Below, one piece after another: positions 6,677 to 13,383 of a DNA stretch of 15,662 nucleotides. Position 1 is the first letter of the stretch, and each line of letters starts with the position of its first letter. Below the pieces are notes generated by a model that had not been told where the DNA came from, searched no databases, and worked only from the letters and a program-made list of their open reading frames with translations. Both the position numbers and the translations under genes were made by a program. This DNA is from Actinomycetospora sp. (GTDB lineage Bacteria; Actinomycetota; Actinomycetes; Mycobacteriales; Pseudonocardiaceae): the NCBI GenBank assembly GCA_025925615.1, contig JAICLN010000044.1:1-15662 (forward strand). Reading direction: 5' to 3'.

Positions 6677-7006
6677 CTACGCGTGCCGCACACACCGCCG
6701 CGCGGCCGGCCGAGCCTCGAGCCGCTCGCCCGGGATCGTCCGCCCGCACACCTCGCAGACGCCGTAGGTGCCCGCGTCCAGCCGCGCGAACGCCGCGTCC
6801 ACCTCGGCCAGGTCGGCCCGGGCCCGTCCGAGCAGCGCCTGGGCCTGGGCGCGGTCGTAGGCGACGGTCTGGCCCTCGGGGTCGTGCTCGTCGTCGCCGG
6901 AGCTCGCTGAGGCGGTCTCGACGATGCTCGCGACCTGCGCCTCGAGTGCGGCGATCCGGGCCTGCGTGGCGGCCCGCTCGGCGGCGAGGTCCTCGACGGC
7001 GCTCAC
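6677..7006 (-). CDS. DksA/TraR-type zinc-finger protein
   Basis: A 109-residue protein: an N-terminal coiled-coil helix (about 1-32), an acidic loop GDDEHDPEGQ (about 37-46), a second helix (about 48-77) and the DksA/TraR finger LDAGTYGVCEVCGRTIPGER. Zinc ligands would be C84, C87, C105 and H108, since the usual last Cys is replaced in RCVRHA. Family members bind RNA polymerase through its secondary channel or act as small zinc proteins of unknown role; the acidic loop lies where the coiled-coil tip of DksA sits. The GTG start is one base past the stop of the lipid kinase (TGAGGTG), so the two are surely co-translated. Its stop runs into the inverted repeat above. Confidence 0.85.
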   Translation of the reverse strand: MSAVEDLAAERAATQARIAALEAQVASIVETASASSGDDEHDPEGQTVAYDRAQAQALLGRARADLAEVDAAFARLDAGTYGVCEVCGRTIPGERLEARPAARRCVRHA

Positions 7007-7007
7007 C

Positions 7008-7967
7008 TCAGCGCACCGTGGCGAGGGCCCCGTGCACCAGCTCGATCACCACGGGGATGTCGGCCGGCAGCGTGATCACCTCGCCGTCGAGCTGGAGCGG
7101 GAGCTCGCCGAGCGTCCGGAAGCGCAGCCGCCGGGCGCTCGGCTGCCAGCCCAGTCCCCGCCACGCGGCGCGGATCCCCGTGAGCAACAGCCGGAAACGG
7201 CCCCGATGGGGGATCGAGACGATCTCGAAGCGGCCGTCCGCGGGGTCCCCGGTGTCGGAGAGCCGCACGTACTTCGCCATCTCGGAGAGGTTGGCCATGA
7301 TCAGGCTGTCGTAGCAGTGCGTGCCGAGGAACTCGCCCACCCCGACGCCGCGGTCGGACTGGCCCTCGAACGCCTCCAGCTCGATCTCGAACGGCCGGAA
7401 GCGCAGGAACTCCCGGACCGTCGTCGCCAGCTCGCGCAGCGACCCCTTCCCGCTGCGCTCCAGCGAGAGCGCCACGACGGGGCTGATGCCGAGCCCGATG
7501 TAGGAGTGCGCGTAGCGCGGCGGGTTCGGGCCGACCGTCAGCCGCAGCACGTCGAGGTGCTCGACGTCGCCGTCGGCGATCGCCTCGGCCAGGGGCCGGC
7601 GGCGGGTGACGCGGCGGTGATCGTTGGCGTTGCCCGCCGACGTGACGGCGACGACGGTGCCGGTGTGCAGGCCGTCGCCCGCCGCCATCGCCCCGTCGAC
7701 CACCTCGTTGTAGCCGCCGTCGCCCGACACCGACACGACGAGCGGCCGGTAGGTCCGCGCCGCGCTCTCGGCGATCCGCCGCGCGTGGCCCGCATACTCG
7801 GTGGGCACGAGCTGGACGTCGAGGTCCGGGGCGAGGCGGCGCAGGTCGCGCGCGAGGGTGTGCGCCTTGCCCTCGCCGCCCCCCGAACTGGTCGGGTTGT
7901 AGACCAGCAGCACGCTCTCGTACGGCCGGGGTGCGGACGAACCGGGCACGGCGGACGCGGCGGACAC
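7008..7967 (-). CDS. Diacylglycerol kinase-family lipid kinase
   Basis: A 319-residue protein with the diacylglycerol/sphingosine kinase catalytic fold. VLLVYNPTSSGGGEGKAHTL at about 19-38 is the N-terminal NP-x-SG motif, VSVSGDGGYNEVVDGAM at 78-94 replaces the usual GGDGTxNEVV, and VTSAGNANDHRR at 108-119 replaces the usual PxGTxNDFAR. The C-terminal half has the beta-sandwich ending LQLDGEVITLPADIPVVIEL. Family role: ATP-dependent phosphorylation of diacylglycerol or a related lipid at the membrane face. The altered glycine-rich and GTxND motifs suggest an unusual acceptor. The GTG start is supported by TAAGGT six bases upstream (leaderless). It heads a two-gene operon with the zinc-finger gene. 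Confidence 0.87.
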   Translation of the reverse strand: MSAASAVPGSSAPRPYESVLLVYNPTSSGGGEGKAHTLARDLRRLAPDLDVQLVPTEYAGHARRIAESAARTYRPLVVSVSGDGGYNEVVDGAMAAGDGLHTGTVVAVTSAGNANDHRRVTRRRPLAEAIADGDVEHLDVLRLTVGPNPPRYAHSYIGLGISPVVALSLERSGKGSLRELATTVREFLRFRPFEIELEAFEGQSDRGVGVGEFLGTHCYDSLIMANLSEMAKYVRLSDTGDPADGRFEIVSIPHRGRFRLLLTGIRAAWRGLGWQPSARRLRFRTLGELPLQLDGEVITLPADIPVVIELVHGALATVR

Positions 7968-7973
7968 GGGCCG

Positions 7974-7979
7974 ACCTTA
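7974..7979 (-). promoter_or_regulatory. -10 element of a leaderless promoter for the lipid kinase
   Basis: The minus strand reads TAAGGT, six bases, then the GTG start. The hexamer fits TANNNT and the spacing places transcription start at the GTG. No Shine-Dalgarno sequence is present, as with the DUF2505 gene. Confidence 0.5.
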
Positions 7980-8148
7980 CCGGTACCCGCAGCTCAGACG
8001 GGCGCGACGACCTCGCGCACGGCGGTGTCGACCACCACGGCCCACGGGGTGACCGGACGAGCGCCTGGGCCCTCGAGGACCGGGCCGAGACCCACATCTC
8101 CGACGTCGAGGCGATGCGGGCGGCCTACGACGTGCGGACGGCAGGGCC

Positions 8149-9438
8149 TCAGGTCCGGGCGGGAACCGACCAGCGCCTGGCCGCCTCGAGGAAGTAGTAG
8201 TCGGCGTAGACGATGCCGACGTCCACCTCGTCGTCCTGCGGCTTCCCGCCGGTGGCGTGCGCGAGCAGTGCCGGGCCGCTCGGGGCCACGTCCTTCGTCG
8301 CCAGCTCGTCGAGGGTCTCCCCTGCGGCCTGGCGGTAGCGCGCGCCGTCGGCACCGCCGACCTGGTCGGCGAGGTCGAGCAGCCCCGACGCGGCGACGGC
8401 GGCCGCGGAGGTGTCGCGCTCCTCGGCCGGCTTCGAGAAGTCCCAGGCCGGGACGCGGTTGCCGGGCGCGGTGTGGGCGAGCCACCAGTCGGCGGCCTTC
8501 CGCGCGGCGGCGCGCAGTTCCGGGTTGTCCGCGGCCCGCGCCTGGGCGGCGAAGCCGTGGATCGCCCAGCCCTGACCGCGCGACCAGGTCGAGTCCGGCG
8601 CGGCCCCCTGCCAGGTGTCGCGCTTGACGAAGGCCCCGGTGCCGGGGTCGAAGACCGCGACGTGGGCGATGCTGCCGTCGGGGCGCATGTTGGTCTTCGA
8701 GGCGGTCAGGGCGTGCTGGGTGGCGATGTCCTTCCACGCCGGGTCGCCCCCGGGCAGGCCCGCCGCCCGGTCGAGCAGCTCCAGGTTCATCGTCGTGTCG
8801 ATGATGACCGGGAAGCGCCACGTGCCGCGCTGGTCGTCGTCGCCCTCGGTGTCCCAGCTCTTGATGGCGTGGACCTTCGGGGAGTACCGGGTCGCGAGGC
8901 TCCGGGCCGCCGTGACGACGTGGTCGGTGCCCTGACCCGTCGCCTGGACCTGGTCGCCGAAGCTGTCGTCGACGACGAAGCCGAGGTCGTGGGTGTCGGT
9001 GCGGGTCACCTGGGAGGCGATGGGCGCGGTCCAGCGCTGCGCCCGCGCTGTCCACGCCTGGTCACCGGTGAGCTCGCGGGCCAGCCACATCTCGCCGGGG
9101 AAGAACCCCGAGGTCCAGTCGCTGACCGGCTTCGTGGACCACGTGGTCGCCCCCTTGTCGACCGAGCGCGGGTACCCCTGGGCGGGGTCGAGCTGGTCGG
9201 CGCTCATGGCCAGCCGCTGGTAGGCCGTCGGCAGCACCGTCGTGACGGACGCGGGCAGGGGCGTCCCCGGTGTCGCGACCGACGAGGAGGCGGCCGGGTC
9301 CGCGGCGTCGGGCGCCGGAGTCCCCTGCCCACAGCCGGCCAGCAGAGCACCCACGAGGACCACAGCCGCCACACCCGTCACGCGGCGAGACTTCCCCGCC
9401 GAGCACCTGGTGGTCGCGTCCACCGCCGCATCACCCAC
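8149..9438 (-). CDS. GH88-like lipoprotein (unsaturated glucuronyl hydrolase family)
   Basis: A 429-residue protein. A lipoprotein signal (RRVTGVAAVVLVGALLAGC, lipobox ending at C36) precedes a Pro/Ala/Ser spacer and then a GH88-type (alpha/alpha)6 barrel: WTSGFFPGEMWLARELTGD (108-126), DTHDLGF (148-154), VIIDTTMNLELL (211-222), DGSIAHVAVFDPGTG (254-268), APDSTWSRGQGWAIHGFA (280-297). D151 and D214 match the two aspartates used by unsaturated glucuronyl hydrolases, which remove 4,5-unsaturated uronic acids from lyase-cut polysaccharides. The protein is probably anchored outside the cell membrane. No lyase, sugar transporter or other polysaccharide gene is nearby, so the substrate is open. GTG 9438 is chosen because GGGGGG lies seven bases upstream; GTG 9423 is possible. 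A longer open frame upstream is non-coding repeat. Confidence 0.85.
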   Translation of the reverse strand: MGDAAVDATTRCSAGKSRRVTGVAAVVLVGALLAGCGQGTPAPDAADPAASSSVATPGTPLPASVTTVLPTAYQRLAMSADQLDPAQGYPRSVDKGATTWSTKPVSDWTSGFFPGEMWLARELTGDQAWTARAQRWTAPIASQVTRTDTHDLGFVVDDSFGDQVQATGQGTDHVVTAARSLATRYSPKVHAIKSWDTEGDDDQRGTWRFPVIIDTTMNLELLDRAAGLPGGDPAWKDIATQHALTASKTNMRPDGSIAHVAVFDPGTGAFVKRDTWQGAAPDSTWSRGQGWAIHGFAAQARAADNPELRAAARKAADWWLAHTAPGNRVPAWDFSKPAEERDTSAAAVAASGLLDLADQVGGADGARYRQAAGETLDELATKDVAPSGPALLAHATGGKPQDDEVDVGIVYADYYFLEAARRWSVPART

Positions 9439-9504
9439 GATCGAGCCCCCCGTCGTCGGCGGCACGGTAGCCCGAACGGGGCACGCGGACGACGGCCCGG
9501 GACC

Positions 9505-9554
9505 GCCGAGTGGACCTCCATGGCTGGCCCGGCAGCCCCCACTGTCCACTCGGC
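9505..9554. repeat. Palindromic element, copy 1
   Basis: Outer arms GCCGAGTGGAC and GTCCACTCGGC (11 base pairs, perfect) enclose an inner stem GGCTG/CAGCC with loop GCCCGG. It lies just upstream of the lipoprotein gene. A second copy follows 72 bases on. It looks like an extragenic repetitive hairpin of the REP/miniature type; I see no terminal coding sequence or obvious target duplication. Confidence 0.75.
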
Positions 9555-9575
9555 CGCTCCCTGGCCGACCGCAAG

Positions 9576-9627
9576 CGCCGAGTGGACCCCCACGGCTGCG
9601 CCGGCAGCCCTCGCGGTCCACTCGGCG
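9576..9627. repeat. Palindromic element, copy 2
   Basis: Outer arms CGCCGAGTGGAC and GTCCACTCGGCG (12 base pairs, perfect) enclose the inner stem GGCTG/CAGCC with loop CGCCGG. The arms are the same as in copy 1, while spacer bases differ in ways that keep both stems, indicating that structure, not sequence alone, is conserved. It directly follows the premature end of the amine-oxidase-like fragment. Confidence 0.75.
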
Positions 9628-9649
9628 ACGTCCAGCCCGGGACGGCGGC

Positions 9650-9790
9650 CTAGCGCTGCTCGGGGTCGTGGGCGGTGACCCAGAGGGTGTGCTCGGTGAA
9701 CCCCGAGCGCGGCGCGAACAGCGCCTCGGGCGAGTACATCGGCGGCACCGTCGACCCGGGCACCGCCTGGGACGAACGCGCCCCGGGCGC
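9650..9790 (-). pseudogene. Fragment resembling the C-terminal part of a copper amine oxidase
   Basis: The minus-strand frame ending in TAG at 9650 encodes PGSTVPPMYSPEALFAPRSG followed by FTEHTLWVTAHDPEQR. The run GFxxHxLWVTxxxPER is typical of bacterial copper amine oxidases just before the (Y)AAGDYxNQ segment, but the frame stops at once and I find no continuation in the other frames. The upstream part of the frame overlaps the end of the membrane-protein gene and has no protein-like character. I read it as a short relic left by deletion, next to the two palindromic elements. Similarity was judged by memory of the family; it might instead be an unrelated short ORF. The remaining bases of the 9439-9800 gap hold only the two repeats. 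Confidence 0.35.
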
Positions 9791-9800
9791 TCGCGACGGG

Positions 9801-10190
9801 TCAGGCCGCGGCTTCCTGCGCGGCCCCGGACCGAGCACGCAGCGTGGGCGCCACGAGCACGAGGGCCACGATCGTCAGCACCAGGTAGACGACGTTGGTG
9901 ACGACGTAGCCCGTGGACACCGTCGGGTCGGTGAACGCCATGATCGCGAACACCGCCCCGATCACGCGGATCACGACACCGACCCACATGGCCCACCGGG
10001 CGCCGGTGGCGAGCCAGACGCCGAGGACGACGAGGGCCAGCACCCCGAAGATCAGGGTGAGGGTGTCCGCGATCGGTGGGGCGCTCGCCGGGGCCGGGAA
10101 GATCCAGGGGCTGAGCACATCGACGATGCCGAAGAGGGCGAACAGGACGACGCCGGCCATGACGGACGGGCGCCGCGTCAAAGAGGTCAT
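9801..10190 (-). CDS. Small integral membrane protein, four helices
   Basis: A 129-residue protein with four hydrophobic segments at about 11-31, 43-62, 67-87 and 94-114, short connecting loops (one with SPWIFPAPASAPPIAD), and a basic start (MTSLTRRPS). The family is not recognised beyond a generic actinobacterial membrane protein. There are no conserved polar residues inside the helices that would suggest transport chemistry. The ATG lacks a strong ribosome binding site. An 18-base palindrome lies about 40 bases upstream and may control it. Confidence 0.72.
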   Translation of the reverse strand: MTSLTRRPSVMAGVVLFALFGIVDVLSPWIFPAPASAPPIADTLTLIFGVLALVVLGVWLATGARWAMWVGVVIRVIGAVFAIMAFTDPTVSTGYVVTNVVYLVLTIVALVLVAPTLRARSGAAQEAAA

Positions 10191-10227
10191 GCTTGTCGAG
10201 AGTGAGCCGCGTCACCCGGGGATGTCT

Positions 10228-10245
10228 GCCGTAGTGGACTACTGC
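10228..10245. promoter_or_regulatory. Palindrome upstream of the small membrane protein gene
   Basis: GTAGT-GG-ACTAC (10231-10242) is perfect and extends to an 18-base imperfect palindrome with outer GC/GC pairs and one mismatch. It sits in the 63-base gap between the DUF4326 stop and the membrane-protein ATG, a typical place for a TetR-like operator. No matching regulator is nearby. Confidence 0.35.
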
Positions 10246-10253
10246 ATCGCCGG

Positions 10254-10568
10254 CTACGGGGCCCCGCCCGCCGCGACCCGCAGCAGCACGTCGGCGTGGC
10301 ACGGCTCGTCCTCCGCGCACCAGCAGGCGAGGTCGTGCCCGGCCAGCTCCGCCCGGGCCTTCTCGACCAGCTCCGGCCGCTCCGCGAGCCACCGGCGGTA
10401 GAGCGCGATCATCGTGTCGCGGTCGAGGGTGACCTCGACGTCGTCGTCGCTGCGCACCACCGCCCCGAGCTTGAACGGGTTGCCCCACGACGACGGGCGC
10501 GCCACCGTGATCGCGCCGTCGGGCTTGCGCCACCCCTTGGCACGCCGCAGCCGGATCCGCTCGGGCAT
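10254..10568 (-). CDS. DUF4326 domain protein
   Basis: A 104-residue protein matching the DUF4326 pattern: RIRLRRAKGWRKPDGAITVA and RPSSWGNPFKLG at the N-terminus, a middle helix (MIALYRRWLAERPELVEKAR), and the C-terminal signature LAGHDLACWCAEDEPCHADV. The three Cys and one His could bind metal, though the family's function is unknown to me. Such genes also occur in phages. The ATG overlaps the stop of the aminotransferase (TGATG), so the two are coupled. Confidence 0.85.
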   Translation of the reverse strand: MPERIRLRRAKGWRKPDGAITVARPSSWGNPFKLGAVVRSDDDVEVTLDRDTMIALYRRWLAERPELVEKARAELAGHDLACWCAEDEPCHADVLLRVAAGGAP

Positions 10569-11773
10569 CAGGCGTCCTCCAGCACGAGGGTGGCGAGACC
10601 GTCGAGCAGCCGGTCGACGTCCTCGTCGTCGGAGTAGGGCGCCAGGCCGATGCGCAGCGCCCCGTCGTCTCCGAGGCCGAGCCGGCGCGAGGCCTCCAGC
10701 GCGTAGAACGACCCGGCGGGCGCGAACACTCCGCGGGCCGCCAGGCCCTCGTGCGCCCGGCGCTCCCCGCCCGGCACACGCACGAGCAGGGTCGGGGTCC
10801 GGTGCGCGGCCCGCGAGAGCACCGACACCCCGGGTATCCAGGTCAGCCCGGTCTCGATCCGTGTACGCAGCCGGTCCTCGTGGGCCTCGACGGCGGCCAT
10901 CCCCGCGGCCAGGCGGTCCCGACGAGGCCCCTGGTCCGGTCCGAGCGACGCGAGCACGTCCACGGCCGCCGTCGTCCCGGCCAGCACCTCGTACGGCAGC
11001 GTGCCCAGCTCGAAGCGCTCCGGGACGGCGTCGGTGGAGGGCAGGAGCTTGTCGGGGCGCAGCGTCTCGAGCAGCGCCGGCGCGGCGGCGAGCACGCCGC
11101 AGTGCGGGCCGAGAAACTTGTAGGGCGAGCACAGGAAGATGTCGGCGCCCAGCGCGTCGACGTCGACGGGCGCGTGCGCGGTGAGGTGCACGCCGTCGAC
11201 CACACAGAGCGCACCGGCGGCGTGCACGCGCGCAGCGATCTCCGGGATCGGCGGGCGGGTCCCGACGAGGTTGGAGGCGCCCGTGACCGCGACGACGCGC
11301 GTACGGTCGCAGAGCTGGGCGGCGACGGCGTCGGCGGTCAGCTCGGTGCTCTCCGGGTCGAAATCGACCCAGCGCACCCTCGCCCCGGCCCGTGCCGCGG
11401 CGAGCACCCAGGGGCGGATGTTGGCGTCGTGGTCGAGCCGGGTCACCACGACCTCGTCGCCAGGACCCCACGAGTCGGCGAGGGTGCGCGCCAGGTCGAC
11501 GGTCAGCGCCGTCATGCTCCGCCCGAACACCACCCCGCCCGGGTCCGCGCCCAGCAGGTCGGCGACCGCCGCGCGGGCGGCGAGCACGACCTCGTCGGAG
11601 AACCGCTCGGCGGGCGTGGTGCGGCCGCGGTTGGCGATGGGCGAGGTCAGGGTGTGCGCCACCGCCTGCGCGACCTCGACCGGCACCTGCGAGCCCCCGG
11701 GTCCGTCGAAGTGCGCGTAGCCGGCCGCGAGTGCCGGGAAGCGGGCGCGGAACGCGGCGACGTCGTAGGGCAT
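10568..11773 (-). CDS. Cysteine desulfurase-like class V aminotransferase
   Basis: A 401-residue pyridoxal-phosphate enzyme of the aminotransferase class V / cysteine-desulfurase-like group: AHFDGPGGSQVPVEVAQAV (20-38), RLDHDANIRPW (112-122), VVDGVHLTAH (191-200) with D193 contacting the cofactor, and FLCSPYKFLGPHCGVL (213-228) with K219 as the expected Schiff-base lysine. The mobile loop carrying the catalytic Cys of true SufS/IscS desulfurases is not seen in the C-terminal domain (GVFAPAGSFYALEASRRLGL), so desulfurase activity is doubtful and the substrate unknown. The start MPYDVAAF is typical for this subgroup; a longer in-frame start at 11869 adds non-protein-like residues. CAGACT six bases before ATG could be a leaderless -10. 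It is operonic with DUF4326. Confidence 0.87.
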   Translation of the reverse strand: MPYDVAAFRARFPALAAGYAHFDGPGGSQVPVEVAQAVAHTLTSPIANRGRTTPAERFSDEVVLAARAAVADLLGADPGGVVFGRSMTALTVDLARTLADSWGPGDEVVVTRLDHDANIRPWVLAAARAGARVRWVDFDPESTELTADAVAAQLCDRTRVVAVTGASNLVGTRPPIPEIAARVHAAGALCVVDGVHLTAHAPVDVDALGADIFLCSPYKFLGPHCGVLAAAPALLETLRPDKLLPSTDAVPERFELGTLPYEVLAGTTAAVDVLASLGPDQGPRRDRLAAGMAAVEAHEDRLRTRIETGLTWIPGVSVLSRAAHRTPTLLVRVPGGERRAHEGLAARGVFAPAGSFYALEASRRLGLGDDGALRIGLAPYSDDEDVDRLLDGLATLVLEDA

Positions 11774-11892
11774 CTGCCCAGTCTGACGTTCGCCCGACCG
11801 GAGTACCTCGCCGTATCGCGGTAACGATCGACGCCCGCCCGTCGGATACACGCACGGCAAGCGGTCCACGGATCGCGACGAGCGGGATCGAG

Positions 11893-12093
11893 GTGGTCGG
11901 GGTGGGCGTGCAACTCGGGACCCAGGGTGACGCGGTCCGCCGCGCGGGCCGCCGTCACGAGGTGGCCTCGCTCCCCTCGCCCCGCCCCGACTCGGACCGG
12001 CCCCGCCCCCGGTGGCGTGAGGCCGTCGGCGCGGCCGTCCTGCTCTCGGTCCTGGAGACCGTGCGCGACGAGGGCGTCAGCGCCGGCGCGTAG
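11893..12093 (+). CDS. Possible small ORF, 66 residues
   Basis: From GTG at 11893 the frame has about 94% G/C at third positions, while the 80 bases before it do not, which hints at coding. The peptide starts VVGVGVQLGTQGDAVRRAGR and ends EAVGAAVLLSVLETVRDEGV-SAGA. There is no clear ribosome binding site and I recognise no family. It may be spurious. The rest of the 11774-12143 gap holds only the weak upstream signals of the aminotransferase and a short CCCGC/GCGGG hairpin (12097-12110). Confidence 0.25.
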   Translation: MVGVGVQLGTQGDAVRRAGRRHEVASLPSPRPDSDRPRPRWREAVGAAVLLSVLETVRDEGVSAGA

Positions 12094-12128
12094 GACCCCG
12101 CGCGAGCGGGCATGTTGACGGTCGGACC

Positions 12129-12146
12129 AGGAGGGCACGACCGATC
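12129..12146 (+). promoter_or_regulatory. Ribosome binding site followed by an in-frame ATC, probable MFS start
   Basis: AGGAGG at 12129-12134 is the best Shine-Dalgarno match on the plus strand, and nine bases later comes ATC at 12144-12146, in frame with the MFS gene. No ATG, GTG or TTG lies in frame between here and the ATG at 12249. Starting at this ATC restores a complete first membrane helix. Confidence 0.5.
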
Positions 12147-12248
12147 GGGGGCCACGCCATCAGCGCGTCGACGGAGTCATCGACCCGCCGGCGTGGTCTC
12201 CGCGGTCCGGCCGCGGCCGTCGTCGTCGCCCTCGCCTTCCTCATCACC

Positions 12249-13370
12249 ATGCTCGGCGCGACGCTGCCGACCCCGCTCTATCCGATCTACGAGCAGGAAC
12301 TCGGGTTCGGCGGAGTGATGGTGACGTGCATCTTCGCCACCTACGCGGTCGGCGTCGCCGTCGCGCTCCTGCTCACCGGACGGCTCTCCGACCAGCTCGG
12401 GCGCCGGGCGGTGCTGCTGCCCGGGCTCGTCCTGGCCGCGGTCTCGAGCGCGGTGTTCCTCATCCCCGGGGATGTCCCGAGCCTCTTCGTCGGCCGGGTG
12501 CTCTCCGGCCTGTCAGCCGGGATCTTCACGGGGACGGCCACCGCGACCCTCGTCGACCTCGCCCCCGAAGGCCGCCAGCAGCGGTACAGCCTGCTGGCGG
12601 CCGCGGTGAACATGCTCGGCCTCGGGCTCGGCCCGGTGCTCGCGGGCGCGCTCGCCGAGTACGCCCCGGCGCCGCTCTACCTCCCCTACCTCGTGCACAT
12701 CGTCCTGGTCCTGGTGGTCGGCGTGGCGGTGCTCGCCGTCGTGGAGCCGATCACGAAGGCCGACGGCCCGGTGTCGTTCCGCCCGCAACGGGTGTCGGTT
12801 CCCCCGGAGGTGCGCGGCGTGTTCATCAGCGCCGCCATCGCGGGGTTCGCGGGCTTCGCGGTGCTGGGCCTGTTCACCGCGGTCTCGCCGACGTTCGTCG
12901 GGCAGATCCTGCACATCTCGGACCACCTGGTGACCGGCCTGGTCGTGTTCACCCTGCTCGGCGCTTCCACGCTCGGCCAGGTCGCGTCCTCGCGCCTCCG
13001 GGCGCGCGCGGCGCTGCTCGTGGGCTGCGCGGCCCTCGTCGTCGGGGTGCTCGTGGTGGGTGCCTCGGTGGCGGCGGCGTCCCTGTGGCTGCTCGTCGCG
13101 GGGGCCGCCGTGGCCGGGGTCGGCCAGGGCATGAGCTTCCGCGCCGGGCTGGGCGCGGTGAGCGCCGGCAGCCCGGCGGAGCGGCGCAGCGAGGTGGCGT
13201 CGAGCTTCTTCCTCGCGCTCTACGTCGCGATCTCGCTGCCGGTCATCGGCGAGGGGCTCGCGGCGGCGGCGTTCGGACTCGTGCCCGCGGCGGTCGCCTT
13301 CTCGATCATCGTCGCGGTCCTCGCGGCGATCGCGTTCGTCAGCCTGGTGCGCCGGCGCGACGTGGCCTGA
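12249..13370 (+). CDS. MFS transporter
   Basis: Twelve-helix major facilitator protein, 373 residues from the first ATG. Loop 2-3 carries motif A (GRLSDQLGRRAVLLPG), followed by FVGRVLSGLSAGIFTGTATA and DLAPEGRQQRYSLLAA; the second half includes GVGQGMSFRAGLGAVSAG. Such proteins export drugs or metabolites by proton exchange; no substrate is suggested by neighbours. The first ATG falls inside helix 1: the in-frame bases before it encode GLRGPAAAVVVALAFLIT, which completes that helix. Together with a strong ribosome binding site at 12129-12134 this points to a true start near ATC 12144, giving 408 residues. The gene converges on the isomerase-family gene with only 13 bases between stops and no clear terminator. 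Confidence 0.88.
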   Translation: MLGATLPTPLYPIYEQELGFGGVMVTCIFATYAVGVAVALLLTGRLSDQLGRRAVLLPGLVLAAVSSAVFLIPGDVPSLFVGRVLSGLSAGIFTGTATATLVDLAPEGRQQRYSLLAAAVNMLGLGLGPVLAGALAEYAPAPLYLPYLVHIVLVLVVGVAVLAVVEPITKADGPVSFRPQRVSVPPEVRGVFISAAIAGFAGFAVLGLFTAVSPTFVGQILHISDHLVTGLVVFTLLGASTLGQVASSRLRARAALLVGCAALVVGVLVVGASVAAASLWLLVAGAAVAGVGQGMSFRAGLGAVSAGSPAERRSEVASSFFLALYVAISLPVIGEGLAAAAFGLVPAAVAFSIIVAVLAAIAFVSLVRRRDVA

Positions 13371-13383
13371 CGCCGGGTCGGTC

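Noticed and set aside
7994..8095. 33-residue minus-strand frame ending AVVVDTAVREVVAPV
   Set aside because: Third positions are nearly all G/C and the tail looks protein-like, but it is too short, has no ribosome binding site and matches nothing I know; it could be a relic between the lipid kinase and the lipoprotein gene.
7931..8197. Plus-strand 88-codon frame between the lipid kinase and lipoprotein genes
   Set aside because: It starts inside the kinase gene, runs into the lipoprotein gene antisense, and has no ribosome binding site.
9439..10779. Long minus-strand open frame extending the lipoprotein by 447 residues
   Set aside because: The extension crosses two palindromic repeats and lies antisense or out of frame to the membrane protein, DUF4326 and aminotransferase genes; the lipobox and ribosome binding site fix the start at 9438.
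12112..12318. ATG-started 68-codon frame over the start of the second MFS gene
   Set aside because: It is out of frame with the transporter and gives a Ser/Arg/Pro-rich peptide; the AGGAGG lies inside it and serves the MFS frame.
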